Source: an uncultured Alphaproteobacteria bacterium
Lineage (GTDB): Bacteria > Pseudomonadota > Alphaproteobacteria > HIMB59 > GCA-002718135
Assembly (NCBI GenBank): GCA_902577905.1
Contig: CACHAQ010000003.1
Span: 44,511-108,510, forward strand
DNA length: 64,000 nt
Direction: 5' to 3'
Shown here: piece by piece, positions 37,113 to 45,179 of the stretch
How positions within the stretch are numbered: the first letter of the stretch is position 1
How the letters are laid out: every line of letters starts with the position of its first letter
Program-made: the position numbers and the translations under genes
Notes under the pieces: model-generated
What the model was told of the DNA's origin: nothing
Databases searched by the model: none
The model's input: the letters and a program-made list of their open reading frames with translations, nothing else

Positions 37113-37916
37113 ATGGCAAAAATTAAAATAGCAGTTGCAGGTTGTCTTGGCCGAATGGGCCAGGAAATATCGAAACAAATTTTACAAAATAAAAATTTAG
37201 AATTTGTCGGTGGCTTTGAACACAAAAAACATAAAGATATAAACAAACCTTTAAACAAAGTTTCAAGTATACACTCTGCAAAATTAGTTACGGCTAATGC
37301 AGCACAGCTAATCAAAGATTCGAATGTCATAATTGATTTTACAACACCTGAGTCTACTTTAGATAATCTTAAAATCGCCTCTGCAAATAAAACAGCAGTT
37401 GTTATTGGCACAACTGGAATGACGGATGGTCAAAAAAAGAAAGTAAAAAATTATTCTAAAAAAATACCTATACTAATGTCTTCTAACATGAGTTTGGGGG
37501 TTAACTTATTATTTAACTTGGTAAAACAAACAGCATCAGCTTTAAAAGATACTGATTATGATATTGAAATTGCTGAATCTCATCATAAACATAAAAAAGA
37601 TGCTCCATCTGGAACAGCATTATCTTTAGGCGAATATGCTGCTGAGGGAAGAAAAACAAAATTAAACAAATCAAAAGTTTTAGATCGTACAAAAAAACTA
37701 ACATCTAGAAAAAAAGGTGAGATCGGTTTTTCTGTTACAAGAGGCGGTGAGATTGCAGGCGAACATACAGTAAGTTTTATAGGAGCTAATGATAGAATAG
37801 ATTTGGTGCACAAGGCTAATAACAGATCTATTTTTGTAAGTGGAGCTATTGAGGCAGCCCTATTTATCTCCAGCAAAAAATCAGGTATGTTTTCAATGCA
37901 CGATTTGTTGTCTTAA
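37113..37916 (+). CDS. dapB: 4-hydroxy-tetrahydrodipicolinate reductase
   Basis: NAD(P)H-dependent step of lysine and diaminopimelate synthesis. It is 267 aa with the N-terminal nucleotide loop VAGCLGRMGQEI, the GTTGMTDGQ segment and the substrate motif ESHHKHKKDAPSGTAL, which includes the catalytic His-Lys. Placement right after dnaJ is common in alphaproteobacteria. It supplies the diaminopimelate precursor for peptidoglycan. Confidence 0.96.
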   Translation: MAKIKIAVAGCLGRMGQEISKQILQNKNLEFVGGFEHKKHKDINKPLNKVSSIHSAKLVTANAAQLIKDSNVIIDFTTPESTLDNLKIASANKTAVVIGTTGMTDGQKKKVKNYSKKIPILMSSNMSLGVNLLFNLVKQTASALKDTDYDIEIAESHHKHKKDAPSGTALSLGEYAAEGRKTKLNKSKVLDRTKKLTSRKKGEIGFSVTRGGEIAGEHTVSFIGANDRIDLVHKANNRSIFVSGAIEAALFISSKKSGMFSMHDLLS

Positions 37917-37938
37917 TTGACCAACCTTTATCATATTT

Positions 37939-38787
37939 ATGAATAAAATAATCTGGATTGCATCATATCCAAAAAGTGGCAATACATGGCTTAGATATTT
38001 TCTTGGAAATTATTATTTTAATAACAATGATAATTTTCAACCTGAAATTATAAAAAATATAAAAAAGTTTCATTTAGATAAAGAATTAATTAAATCTAAT
38101 TTCCACAATCAAGATTTTATAAAAAATCCCTATAATGTTTCAAAATACTGGATAGAAAGTCAGAAAAAACTAGAGATCAAACAAGGAAATGTAGTTTTTC
38201 TTAAAACACATAATGCTTTAATAAATATTGAAAATAATGAATTTACAAATTCCGATCTAACATTAGCTATTATTTATATAATTAGAGATCCAAGGGATGT
38301 TGTTGTTTCTTATTCAAAATATAGACATTTAGATTATGATAAAACTATCGAACATATGATTGGTAGTAAAGCAAATGTTCCATTTGTTAGAGACGCGAAA
38401 GATGCTTCTAATATAGAGATAACTGGATCTTGGGCGTTTCATTATAATTCTTGGAAGGATGGAATTTCAGTAATTCCAAGAATCATTATAAAATATGAAG
38501 ATCTTTTGAGTAACAGTGAAAAAATTTTCACCAATCTAATAAAGTTTTTATCAAATATAATGAAGCTTAAAGTAAATTATGAAAAAATTAAAAATAGTAA
38601 TTACTTATCGACATTTACAAACTTAAAAAATTTTGAATTAAAAAACAAATTTTTTGAAAATAATAGTTCAGAAAATTTTTTTAGAATTGGTAAGTCTGGT
38701 AATTGGAAAAAAGAATTAAATAAAGATCAGATAAAAAAAATTGAAGATAGTTTTAAAATAGAGATGATAAATTTAGGATACTTATAG
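37939..38787 (+). CDS. PAPS-dependent sulfotransferase-domain protein
   Basis: A 282-aa protein of the Sulfotransfer_1 family. YPKSGNTWLR at residues 10-19 is the 5'-phosphosulfate loop, and IIRDPRDVVVSYSKY (about 114-128) is the 3'-phosphate-binding segment. A His/Lys pair in FLKTHNAL could provide the catalytic base. It should move sulfate from PAPS to a hydroxyl of a small molecule, lipid or glycan. The acceptor is unknown. It starts 22 nt after dapB but has no pathway link to it. It has no signal peptide. Such genes are scattered in marine alphaproteobacteria, consistent with an accessory role. Confidence 0.9.
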   Translation: MNKIIWIASYPKSGNTWLRYFLGNYYFNNNDNFQPEIIKNIKKFHLDKELIKSNFHNQDFIKNPYNVSKYWIESQKKLEIKQGNVVFLKTHNALINIENNEFTNSDLTLAIIYIIRDPRDVVVSYSKYRHLDYDKTIEHMIGSKANVPFVRDAKDASNIEITGSWAFHYNSWKDGISVIPRIIIKYEDLLSNSEKIFTNLIKFLSNIMKLKVNYEKIKNSNYLSTFTNLKNFELKNKFFENNSSENFFRIGKSGNWKKELNKDQIKKIEDSFKIEMINLGYL

Positions 38788-38791
38788 TATT

Positions 38792-39241
38792 TTACAGGCT
38801 TAGATTTATTTGTTTTTTTATTCTATAATACAGACTTTCTTTTAATTCGGCATGAAGGAAAGTTGCAACTTCTGTTTCTTTATTAGATTCTCTAATTGAT
38901 AATTTGGATTTATTTTTAAATTTTGTAAAAAAAACTTTAGACCAATAAGTCCTGAATTTAGATGAATGTAAAAGTTTATCACCTTTATATTTTTTTATAG
39001 AAATTTCTTTTTGATTAATATTAATTTCATCCTTAATATTTTTTTCTTTGAAATATAAACGTATTAAATAAAATATTAGCAAATATTCAAGTCCAAGAAA
39101 TATAGATACGGGCCAAGCACCTTGTATAATTAGAAAAATAGAGAACAATGAAATCCAACCAATAAATATAATTCCTAAAATTAAGAAGACAGATTTAGAA
39201 CAGCTTTGATAAGGTCTTATATTTTCATTTAATGAATTCAT
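38792..39241 (-). CDS. DUF2244 family membrane protein
   Basis: A 149-aa protein with two adjacent membrane helices (about residues 18-40 and 44-62, GAWPVSIFLGLEYLLIFYLI) and a C-terminal cytoplasmic domain of beta strands. The IRPYQSCSKSVF start and GAWPV segment match DUF2244, an uncharacterised alphaproteobacterial family often found near respiratory genes; no such genes are adjacent here. Convergent with the sulfotransferase, 4 nt apart. Confidence 0.8.
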   Translation of the reverse strand: MNSLNENIRPYQSCSKSVFLILGIIFIGWISLFSIFLIIQGAWPVSIFLGLEYLLIFYLIRLYFKEKNIKDEININQKEISIKKYKGDKLLHSSKFRTYWSKVFFTKFKNKSKLSIRESNKETEVATFLHAELKESLYYRIKKQINLSL

Positions 39242-39280
39242 AATTTAACATTAATATAAAATAACCTTTCTGATAAAGGG

Positions 39281-39298
39281 ACATATGTACACATATGT
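39281..39298. repeat. Tandem ACATATGT palindromes upstream of pyc
   Basis: Two copies of the self-complementary octamer ACATATGT (39281-39288 and 39291-39298) start 10 bp apart, one helical turn, in the divergent DUF2244/pyc spacer. This spacing suits a dimeric regulator binding on one face of the DNA. No regulator is identified. Confidence 0.35.
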
Positions 39299-39358
39299 TA
39301 AATCGATAATTTGCAGTTTATTATCAATTTATAATTGCTTCCAAATCCTAAAAAAAGG

Positions 39359-39429
39359 CTAAATTCCTTTGATCTCTTGCTAATTTAGTAAGGAACATAT
39401 AGATGCATCCCCGAAAAAATATTAAGTAA
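39359..39429 (+). promoter_or_regulatory. Possible attenuating leader of pyc with two exclusive stems and a short ORF
   Basis: Stem A pairs CTAAATT (39359-39365) with AATTTAG (39382-39388). Stem B pairs TTCCTT (39364-39369) with AAGGAA (39390-39395). They share 39364-39365, so only one can form. AAGGAA is also a Shine-Dalgarno for an 8-codon ORF at 39403-39429 encoding MHPRKNIK. This could be a leader switch or a coincidence of AT-rich sequence. Confidence 0.25.
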
Positions 39430-39453
39430 TAATCCTTATTTAATGGTGGCTTG

Positions 39454-42400
39454 ATGAAAAAAATTAGTAAAATTTTAGCAGCAAACAGAAGTGAAATTGC
39501 TATTCGAATTTTTAGAGCTGCCGAAGAGTCTGGCATTAAAACAGCTGCTATTTATTCGAAAGAAGATCGTTTTGCTATTCATCGATTTAAAACGGATGAA
39601 AGTTATTTAGTTGGTGAAGGCAAAGGTCCAATACAAGCATATTTGGACATAGACTCCATAATTAAAATTGCCAAAGATGCAAAGGTAGATGCAATTCATC
39701 CTGGTTATGGTTTTTTATCGGAGAGCCCTGAACTAGCAGAGCAGTGTGAAAAAAATGACATAACATTTATTGGACCCAGTAAAGAAATACTAAAAAGATT
39801 TGGAAATAAAACCGAAGCTAAAAAAGTTGCTGAAGAAGCAAAAGTGAGCACCGTTCCGTCTGTTCTTGTAACAAAAAAAAATTTAAAAAGCGTTGAAAAA
39901 GAAGTTGAGAAAATTGGTTACCCAGTAATTGTTAAAGCTAGTTGGGGTGGTGGCGGTCGAGGAATGCGTGTTGTTAGATCAAGTAGCGAATTAATAGATC
40001 AAATTACAACTGCTCAAAGTGAGTCACTTAAAGCTTTTGGAAAAGATGAAGTATTTATAGAAAAATTTTTAGAAGATGCTGCACACATTGAAGTTCAAAT
40101 TTTAGGTGACAGACACGGAAATATTATACATCTTTTTGAAAGAGATTGTTCCCTTCAAAGAAGGCATCAAAAGATTATTGAAAGAGCACCTGCACATTTT
40201 CTTGAAAATAATACTCGAGAAGAAATTTGTTACGCTGCTATAAACATTGCAAAACAAGTTAAATACTTTGGTGCAGGAACTGTTGAATTTTTGTTTGATA
40301 AAAAGTCTGGTGAATTTTATTTTATTGAAGTTAACCCAAGAATTCAAGTTGAACACACAGTAACTGAAGAAGTAACTGGTATTGATATTGTTAAAGCCCA
40401 AATTAAAATTGCAGAAGGTGAAAAAATTGGTGGTCATCCAGCACTTCCTAAACAAGAAGACATTCATCTAAACGGATTTGCTATTCAATGTAGAGTTACT
40501 ACCGAAGATCCACTTAATAATTTTATGCCCGATTATGGAAAGATAATGACTTACCGCTCGGCAGCTGGTTTTGGAGTGAGGTTAGATGCAGCAAATGCTT
40601 CTTCTGGCTCGATCATTACACCGTATTATGATTCTTTACTTGTAAAAGTAACAACTTGGGCAAAGCATCAAGACGACTGTATTAAAAGAATGGATAGGGC
40701 TTTACGAGAATTTAGAATTAGAGGAGTTAAAACAAATTTAGTATTCCTTGAGTCTCTTATAAACAATAAAGATTTCCTTGTAGGAAATTACAATACCAAT
40801 TTTGTTGATACTAAAAAAGAACTCTATGCTTATAATCCGCAAAAAGATCGAGCATCAAAAATTGTATCTTATCTTGGAAATATAATCGTAAATGGACACA
40901 ATGATGTATCTGGAAGAGTCAGTAATAATTCGACTGTAGAAGTTCAAATTCCTATTTCAAACATTAAAAGTGAAAAAAATAATTATGTAAAGGATTTACA
41001 AACTTTAGGTCCAGAAAAATTTGCAAAAAAAATAAAAGAAACACCCTACACCTTAATTACTGACACAACGATGCGTGATGCACACCAATCGCTTCTCGCT
41101 ACAAGAATGAGGACAGATGATCTTATTAACATTGCTGAATATTATAGTGAAAATCTAAGCAACTTGTTCTCATTAGAATGTTGGGGCGGTGCAACTTTCG
41201 ACACATCGATGCGTTTTTTAAAAGAGGATCCTTGGGATAGATTAGCGAGATTAAATAAAAGGGCCCCTAACCTTCTTAAACAAATGCTCTTTAGGGGATC
41301 TAATGCCGTTGGATACAAAAATTATCCCGATAACGTTGTTAAACATTTCATTCAACAATCAGCAGAAGCTGGAATTGATGTATTCCGAGTTTTTGATTCA
41401 TTAAATCTAATTGATAATATGCGTGTTGCAATTGATGAAGTACGCAATCAAAATAAAATTTGTGAAGGAACTATCTGTTATACAAATGATGTAACTGATC
41501 CAAATGAGAAAAAATATACATTAAAATATTATATTGATCTTGTTAAAGATTTAGAAAAAGCAGGAGCACATATTATCGCTATTAAAGATATGGCAGGATT
41601 AGCAAAACCTAATGCTATAAAAAAATTAGTTAATGAAATTAAACAAACAACCGATCTTCCAATCCATTTCCATACTCACGATACATCTGGTACTTCATCA
41701 GCTTCAGTCCTAGCTGCTATAGAAGAAAAGGTAGATATCGTGGATCTTGCAATTGACTCGATGAGTGGATTAACATCACAACCTGCACTTGGATCAATCG
41801 TATCTATAATGAAACAAAATCATCAAGACCCAAAACTTGATGAAGAGGCTATAAGAACACTATCTTTATATTGGGAACAAGTTCGTCAAAATTATCATTC
41901 TTTTGAAACCGATTTCAAAGGTGGTAGTTCTGATGTATATCTTCACCAAATGCCTGGTGGTCAGTTTACAAATTTAAAAGAACAAGCGAGATCATTGGGA
42001 ATTACAACTGATAAGTGGGGAATGGTTGCTAATAAATATGCAGAAGTAAACCAACTTTTTGGTGATATTGTTAAAGTTACACCTTCTTCTAAAATTGTAG
42101 GTGATATGGCGCTCTATATGATCGCTAATGATTTATCCAAAGAAGATGTGTTAAACCCAAAAAAAGAAATCTCTTTTCCTGCCTCAGTCATCGAATTTTT
42201 TAAAGGGGAGATTGGTATACCTCAAGGAGGTTTTCCAAAAGAACTACAAAAGAAAATTCTTGGTGAAACTAAACCTTTAACAAAAAGACCTGGGGAAATT
42301 TTAGAATCAGTTGATTTAGATAAAGAAGCCAAAAATTTAGAAGATGAAATAGGGATAAAAATTAATCAAACACATCTAGCGTCTTACTTAATGTATCCAA

Positions 42401-42894
42401 AAGTTTTTAAAGATTATGTTGATCACTTTAAGGAGTTTAGTGATACATCAATTCTTTCAACAGAATTATTTTTTTATGGTCCTCAACAAGATAAAGAATA
42501 CACGATAGAAATTGATAAAGGAAAAAACCTTATCTTAAGATATTTAGCGAAAAGTGAAGTTAATAGTAATGGAAAGTGCTCCGTGTTTTTTGAAATTAAC
42601 GGACAACCAAGAACTATAGATATAGAAAATAAAGAATTTTCAAAAAATATAACACAAAGAGCTAAAGCAGATGATAATAATTTGGATCATGTCGGATCTC
42701 CTTTGCCAGGTCAAGTTGCTAAAATATTTGTTCAATCAGGTAGTAAGGTGATTAAAGGTGATAAGTTACTAGTGATTGAGGCTATGAAAATGGAAACTAC
42801 AATAAACGCTGATAAAAGTGGAACAATCAAATCAATTAATGTTGCATCTGGCGATAATGTGGAAACCAAAGATTTGCTTGTTGAAATTAGCTAG
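39454..42894 (+). CDS. pyc: Pyruvate carboxylase
   Basis: Biotin-dependent carboxylation of pyruvate to oxaloacetate, an anaplerotic reaction. It is 1146 aa in one chain: biotin carboxylase domain (1-450, with the ATP-grasp loop KASWGGGGRGMRVV and ERDCSLQRRHQK), carboxyltransferase TIM barrel (from about 525, DTTMRDAHQSLLATRM), the allosteric linker domain and the C-terminal biotinyl domain with biotin Lys1112 in EAMKM. The ATG at 39454 is preferred over the TTG immediately before it. The single-polypeptide alpha4 form is complete. The upstream 212-bp spacer carries possible regulatory structures. Confidence 0.98.
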   Translation: MKKISKILAANRSEIAIRIFRAAEESGIKTAAIYSKEDRFAIHRFKTDESYLVGEGKGPIQAYLDIDSIIKIAKDAKVDAIHPGYGFLSESPELAEQCEKNDITFIGPSKEILKRFGNKTEAKKVAEEAKVSTVPSVLVTKKNLKSVEKEVEKIGYPVIVKASWGGGGRGMRVVRSSSELIDQITTAQSESLKAFGKDEVFIEKFLEDAAHIEVQILGDRHGNIIHLFERDCSLQRRHQKIIERAPAHFLENNTREEICYAAINIAKQVKYFGAGTVEFLFDKKSGEFYFIEVNPRIQVEHTVTEEVTGIDIVKAQIKIAEGEKIGGHPALPKQEDIHLNGFAIQCRVTTEDPLNNFMPDYGKIMTYRSAAGFGVRLDAANASSGSIITPYYDSLLVKVTTWAKHQDDCIKRMDRALREFRIRGVKTNLVFLESLINNKDFLVGNYNTNFVDTKKELYAYNPQKDRASKIVSYLGNIIVNGHNDVSGRVSNNSTVEVQIPISNIKSEKNNYVKDLQTLGPEKFAKKIKETPYTLITDTTMRDAHQSLLATRMRTDDLINIAEYYSENLSNLFSLECWGGATFDTSMRFLKEDPWDRLARLNKRAPNLLKQMLFRGSNAVGYKNYPDNVVKHFIQQSAEAGIDVFRVFDSLNLIDNMRVAIDEVRNQNKICEGTICYTNDVTDPNEKKYTLKYYIDLVKDLEKAGAHIIAIKDMAGLAKPNAIKKLVNEIKQTTDLPIHFHTHDTSGTSSASVLAAIEEKVDIVDLAIDSMSGLTSQPALGSIVSIMKQNHQDPKLDEEAIRTLSLYWEQVRQNYHSFETDFKGGSSDVYLHQMPGGQFTNLKEQARSLGITTDKWGMVANKYAEVNQLFGDIVKVTPSSKIVGDMALYMIANDLSKEDVLNPKKEISFPASVIEFFKGEIGIPQGGFPKELQKKILGETKPLTKRPGEILESVDLDKEAKNLEDEIGIKINQTHLASYLMYPKVFKDYVDHFKEFSDTSILSTELFFYGPQQDKEYTIEIDKGKNLILRYLAKSEVNSNGKCSVFFEINGQPRTIDIENKEFSKNITQRAKADDNNLDHVGSPLPGQVAKIFVQSGSKVIKGDKLLVIEAMKMETTINADKSGTIKSINVASGDNVETKDLLVEIS

Positions 42895-43372
42895 TAAAGT
42901 CGTACTCTTTATAACATTCTTCTATCGAGTTTTTTGTATTTATCAGCTCTCCTAAAGAGTCTCGAAATTCAAAATATTCTACTCTCTTAATATTTGAGTT
43001 TATATTAAAGAAGATAAACAACCTACATGAACTACTATCATATCGCATCATATGCACCGAGCCATCAGATCGTGCTAAATTAGGCTGTCCTAGTTTTTGT
43101 TTAATCTCAGCAAGTTGTTTTCCCATGAAATTTATTTCTGCGATTTTTTGCTGCTCCTTAACTATAGTTTTTTCCTCTTCTTTTTCTTCAGTGATAATTT
43201 GTTGTTCTTCAACAATAGTTTTATCTTCAATAATTTCTGGTTCTTTTTTAATAATAGTTTCTTCTACTTTATCTTTTACTACTGCCCCAACTTTAACGAC
43301 CTCTCTTCCAACTTCAATAGTCGTACAACTAGATAAAAACACTAATGTTAAAAAATAAATTGATAACCGCAT
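42887..43372 (-). CDS. Lipoprotein with charged coiled linker and BamE/SmpA-like C-terminus
   Basis: A 161-aa lipoprotein with lipobox FLSSC (Cys16). Residues 35-80 are strongly charged and repetitive, with IIEDKTIVEEQQIITEE echoed by KTIVKEQQKI, probably helical or disordered. The C-terminal domain (from about 80) reads FMGKQLAEIKQKLGQPNLA with a later MRYDSSSCRLFIFF, resembling the BamE/SmpA fold in which a glycine-rich loop precedes a strand. Function unknown; outer-membrane assembly is only one possibility. Its 3' end overlaps pyc by 8 nt. It diverges from upp across 35 bp. Confidence 0.7.
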   Translation of the reverse strand: MRLSIYFLTLVFLSSCTTIEVGREVVKVGAVVKDKVEETIIKKEPEIIEDKTIVEEQQIITEEKEEEKTIVKEQQKIAEINFMGKQLAEIKQKLGQPNLARSDGSVHMMRYDSSSCRLFIFFNINSNIKRVEYFEFRDSLGELINTKNSIEECYKEYDFTS

Positions 43373-43407
43373 TGCTCTTAGTGGGATTTCTATATATGTA
43401 ATCGCAT

Positions 43408-44028
43408 ATGATTACAGTAATTAAATCACCATTCGTTCAATACAAATTAACAATTTTACGAAATAAAAAAACATCAAATACTGTTTTTAGACAAACTATG
43501 AATGAAATAAGCTACCTTATTGCTTCTGATGTTCTTCAATACGTTCCATTTAAAAAACAAACAATTGAAACACCTCTAAAAAAAATGAGTGGTACAGCCT
43601 TGGGTCAACCCATAATTTTGGTTCCAATTTTACGTGCCGGTTTAGGGTTACTTGAGGGGTTTGCAAAATTTTTACCAGAAGCTGAAAAAGGTCATATAGG
43701 TTTGTACCGTGACGAACAAACTTATGAACCTGTAGAATACCTCTTTAAGCTTCCAAGAGTAAAAAATAAAAAAGTGTTAATCCTAGACCCAATGTTAGCA
43801 ACAGGTAATTCATCAATTGCAGCTATCAACCTTATTAAAAACAAAGGCGTTAATATTAAAGATATATTTTTGGTGTCTTTGCTAGCTGCTCCTGAAGGTA
43901 TAAAAAATATCCAAAAAAAGCAAAAAGGCATTCATATATTTACATGTAATATCGACGCGAAGTTGAATAAAAATAAGTTCATTGTGCCGGGCTTAGGTGA
44001 CGCAGGCGATAGGTACATGGGTACTTGA
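43408..44028 (+). CDS. upp: Uracil phosphoribosyltransferase
   Basis: Salvages uracil to UMP with PRPP. It is 206 aa with the PRPP-binding loop VLILDPMLATGNSSIAAI (near residue 130) and the C-terminal uracil-binding FIVPGLGDAGDRYMGT, both diagnostic. Intact and of usual length. It lies upstream of a BMP-family ABC importer on the same strand with a 118-bp gap. Together they suggest nucleoside/base uptake and salvage. Confidence 0.96.
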   Translation: MITVIKSPFVQYKLTILRNKKTSNTVFRQTMNEISYLIASDVLQYVPFKKQTIETPLKKMSGTALGQPIILVPILRAGLGLLEGFAKFLPEAEKGHIGLYRDEQTYEPVEYLFKLPRVKNKKVLILDPMLATGNSSIAAINLIKNKGVNIKDIFLVSLLAAPEGIKNIQKKQKGIHIFTCNIDAKLNKNKFIVPGLGDAGDRYMGT

Positions 44029-44146
44029 AGTTATCCATAAAAAATCCTATTATTTATCCATAATCTCATTTTTTTAATGCATTTTTTTATCAAGAAAATG
44101 TTATCAATGAGATATCTATAATTCATATTTAAGGGGGATTTTTGGT
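44029..44146 (+). promoter_or_regulatory. upp-BMP spacer with twin TTATCCATA words and an inverted repeat
   Basis: TTATCCATA occurs at 44031-44039 and 44054-44062 in the same orientation, each one mismatch from the DnaA box TTATCCACA. ATCTCATT (44063-44070) and AATGAGAT (44106-44113) form a perfect 8-bp inverted repeat across 35 nt. The BMP gene ribosome site AAGGGGG follows. The spacer presumably holds the importer promoter. Whether the words are protein sites is unproven. Confidence 0.3.
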
Positions 44147-45124
44147 ATGAAGAAAATTTTAAGTATTTTTACAGTTTCTTTCGCTCTTGTCTTCTCTTCA
44201 AGTGCGTTTGCAAACAAAATTGGAGTTGTATATGACTCTGGAGGAAAGTTCGATAAATCATTTAACGAACTAGCTTACGAAAGCGCATTAAGAGTTCAAA
44301 ATGAACTTGGTTGGGACATGGTTGAATTTGAAGCTTCAAATAACACTCAAATTGAACAAGGTATGCGTAAGATAGCAGATAGAGGTGCATCACTAATCGT
44401 AGCAATGGGATTTGCGCAAGCAGATGCAGTTGCAGCAGTTGCTCCAGATTATCCGGATACAAACTTTGTTGCAGTTGATGTTTGTTGGGTGGATGATCCA
44501 GCTAGCAACATTTATCAAGCTTGTTATAAGGAACACGAAGGTTCATTCCTAGTTGGTATGATTGCGGCTATGGCGTCTGAAAGTGGAACAATTGGATTTG
44601 TTGGAGGAATGGATATTCCTTTAATTAGAAAGTTCCAAGGAGGCTATGAGCAAGGTGCTCAATATGTTAATCCTAATATCACAGTTTTAGCTAATATGAC
44701 TGGAACAACACCAGAAGCATGGAACAATCCAACTAAAGGTGCTGAATTAACAAAAGCACAAATTGATGGTGGTGCAGATGTTGTTTATCAAGCAGCAGGT
44801 GGAACAGGTATTGGTGTTCTTCAAGCAGCAGCTGATGCAGGTATAATGGGTATCGGCGTTGATACAAATCAAAACTGGATGCACCCAGGTAACATGCTTA
44901 CTTCTATGTTAAAGCGTTTGGACTTAACAATTTTTGAACAAGCTCAAAAGACAGATGCTGGTACTTTCGAGTCAGGAATTCACATTCTTGGTTTAGCAGA
45001 AGGTATGGTTGGTTATGCTACTGAAGACGGCATGGTAACTTCTGCAATGGAGGCAGCTGTTCAAGCAGCAGCAGCAGATATTGTAAGTGGCTCTATGGAA
45101 GTAGCTGACTGGTCGCAAGAGTAA
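44147..45124 (+). CDS. BMP-family (PnrA-like) ABC transporter substrate-binding protein
   Basis: A periplasmic binding protein of 325 aa with a clear Sec signal peptide cleaved after AFA (residue 22). The mature part has KIGVVYDSGGKFDKSFNEL, GFVGGMDIPLIRKFQGGYEQG and VVYQAAGGTGIGVLQAA, typical of the BMP/PnrA family that binds nucleosides. Acidic surface composition and favoured codons suggest high expression. A strong AAGGGGG ribosome site precedes it. An inverted repeat after its stop may separate its expression from the downstream ABC genes. Nucleoside as substrate is inferred from family and upp linkage. Confidence 0.93.
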   Translation: MKKILSIFTVSFALVFSSSAFANKIGVVYDSGGKFDKSFNELAYESALRVQNELGWDMVEFEASNNTQIEQGMRKIADRGASLIVAMGFAQADAVAAVAPDYPDTNFVAVDVCWVDDPASNIYQACYKEHEGSFLVGMIAAMASESGTIGFVGGMDIPLIRKFQGGYEQGAQYVNPNITVLANMTGTTPEAWNNPTKGAELTKAQIDGGADVVYQAAGGTGIGVLQAAADAGIMGIGVDTNQNWMHPGNMLTSMLKRLDLTIFEQAQKTDAGTFESGIHILGLAEGMVGYATEDGMVTSAMEAAVQAAAADIVSGSMEVADWSQE

Positions 45125-45143
45125 AACTACTATAAAACAATCT

Positions 45144-45179
45144 GGTGAGACCTAAGATTTAAAATTTTATGGTCTCACC
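45144..45179 (+). promoter_or_regulatory. Intercistronic hairpin covering the ABC ATPase start codon
   Basis: GGTGAGACC (45144-45152) pairs perfectly with GGTCTCACC (45171-45179) across an 18-nt loop. The right arm includes the last base of the ATG (45169-45171) and the next codons of the ATPase gene. Such hairpins between a binding-protein gene and its permease genes can protect the upstream mRNA or limit downstream translation. No T-run follows, so it is not a standard terminator. Confidence 0.6.

Noticed and set aside
39348-39536. Minus-strand open frame across the pyc start
   Set aside because: It overlaps the conserved N-terminus of pyruvate carboxylase and shows no conserved pattern.
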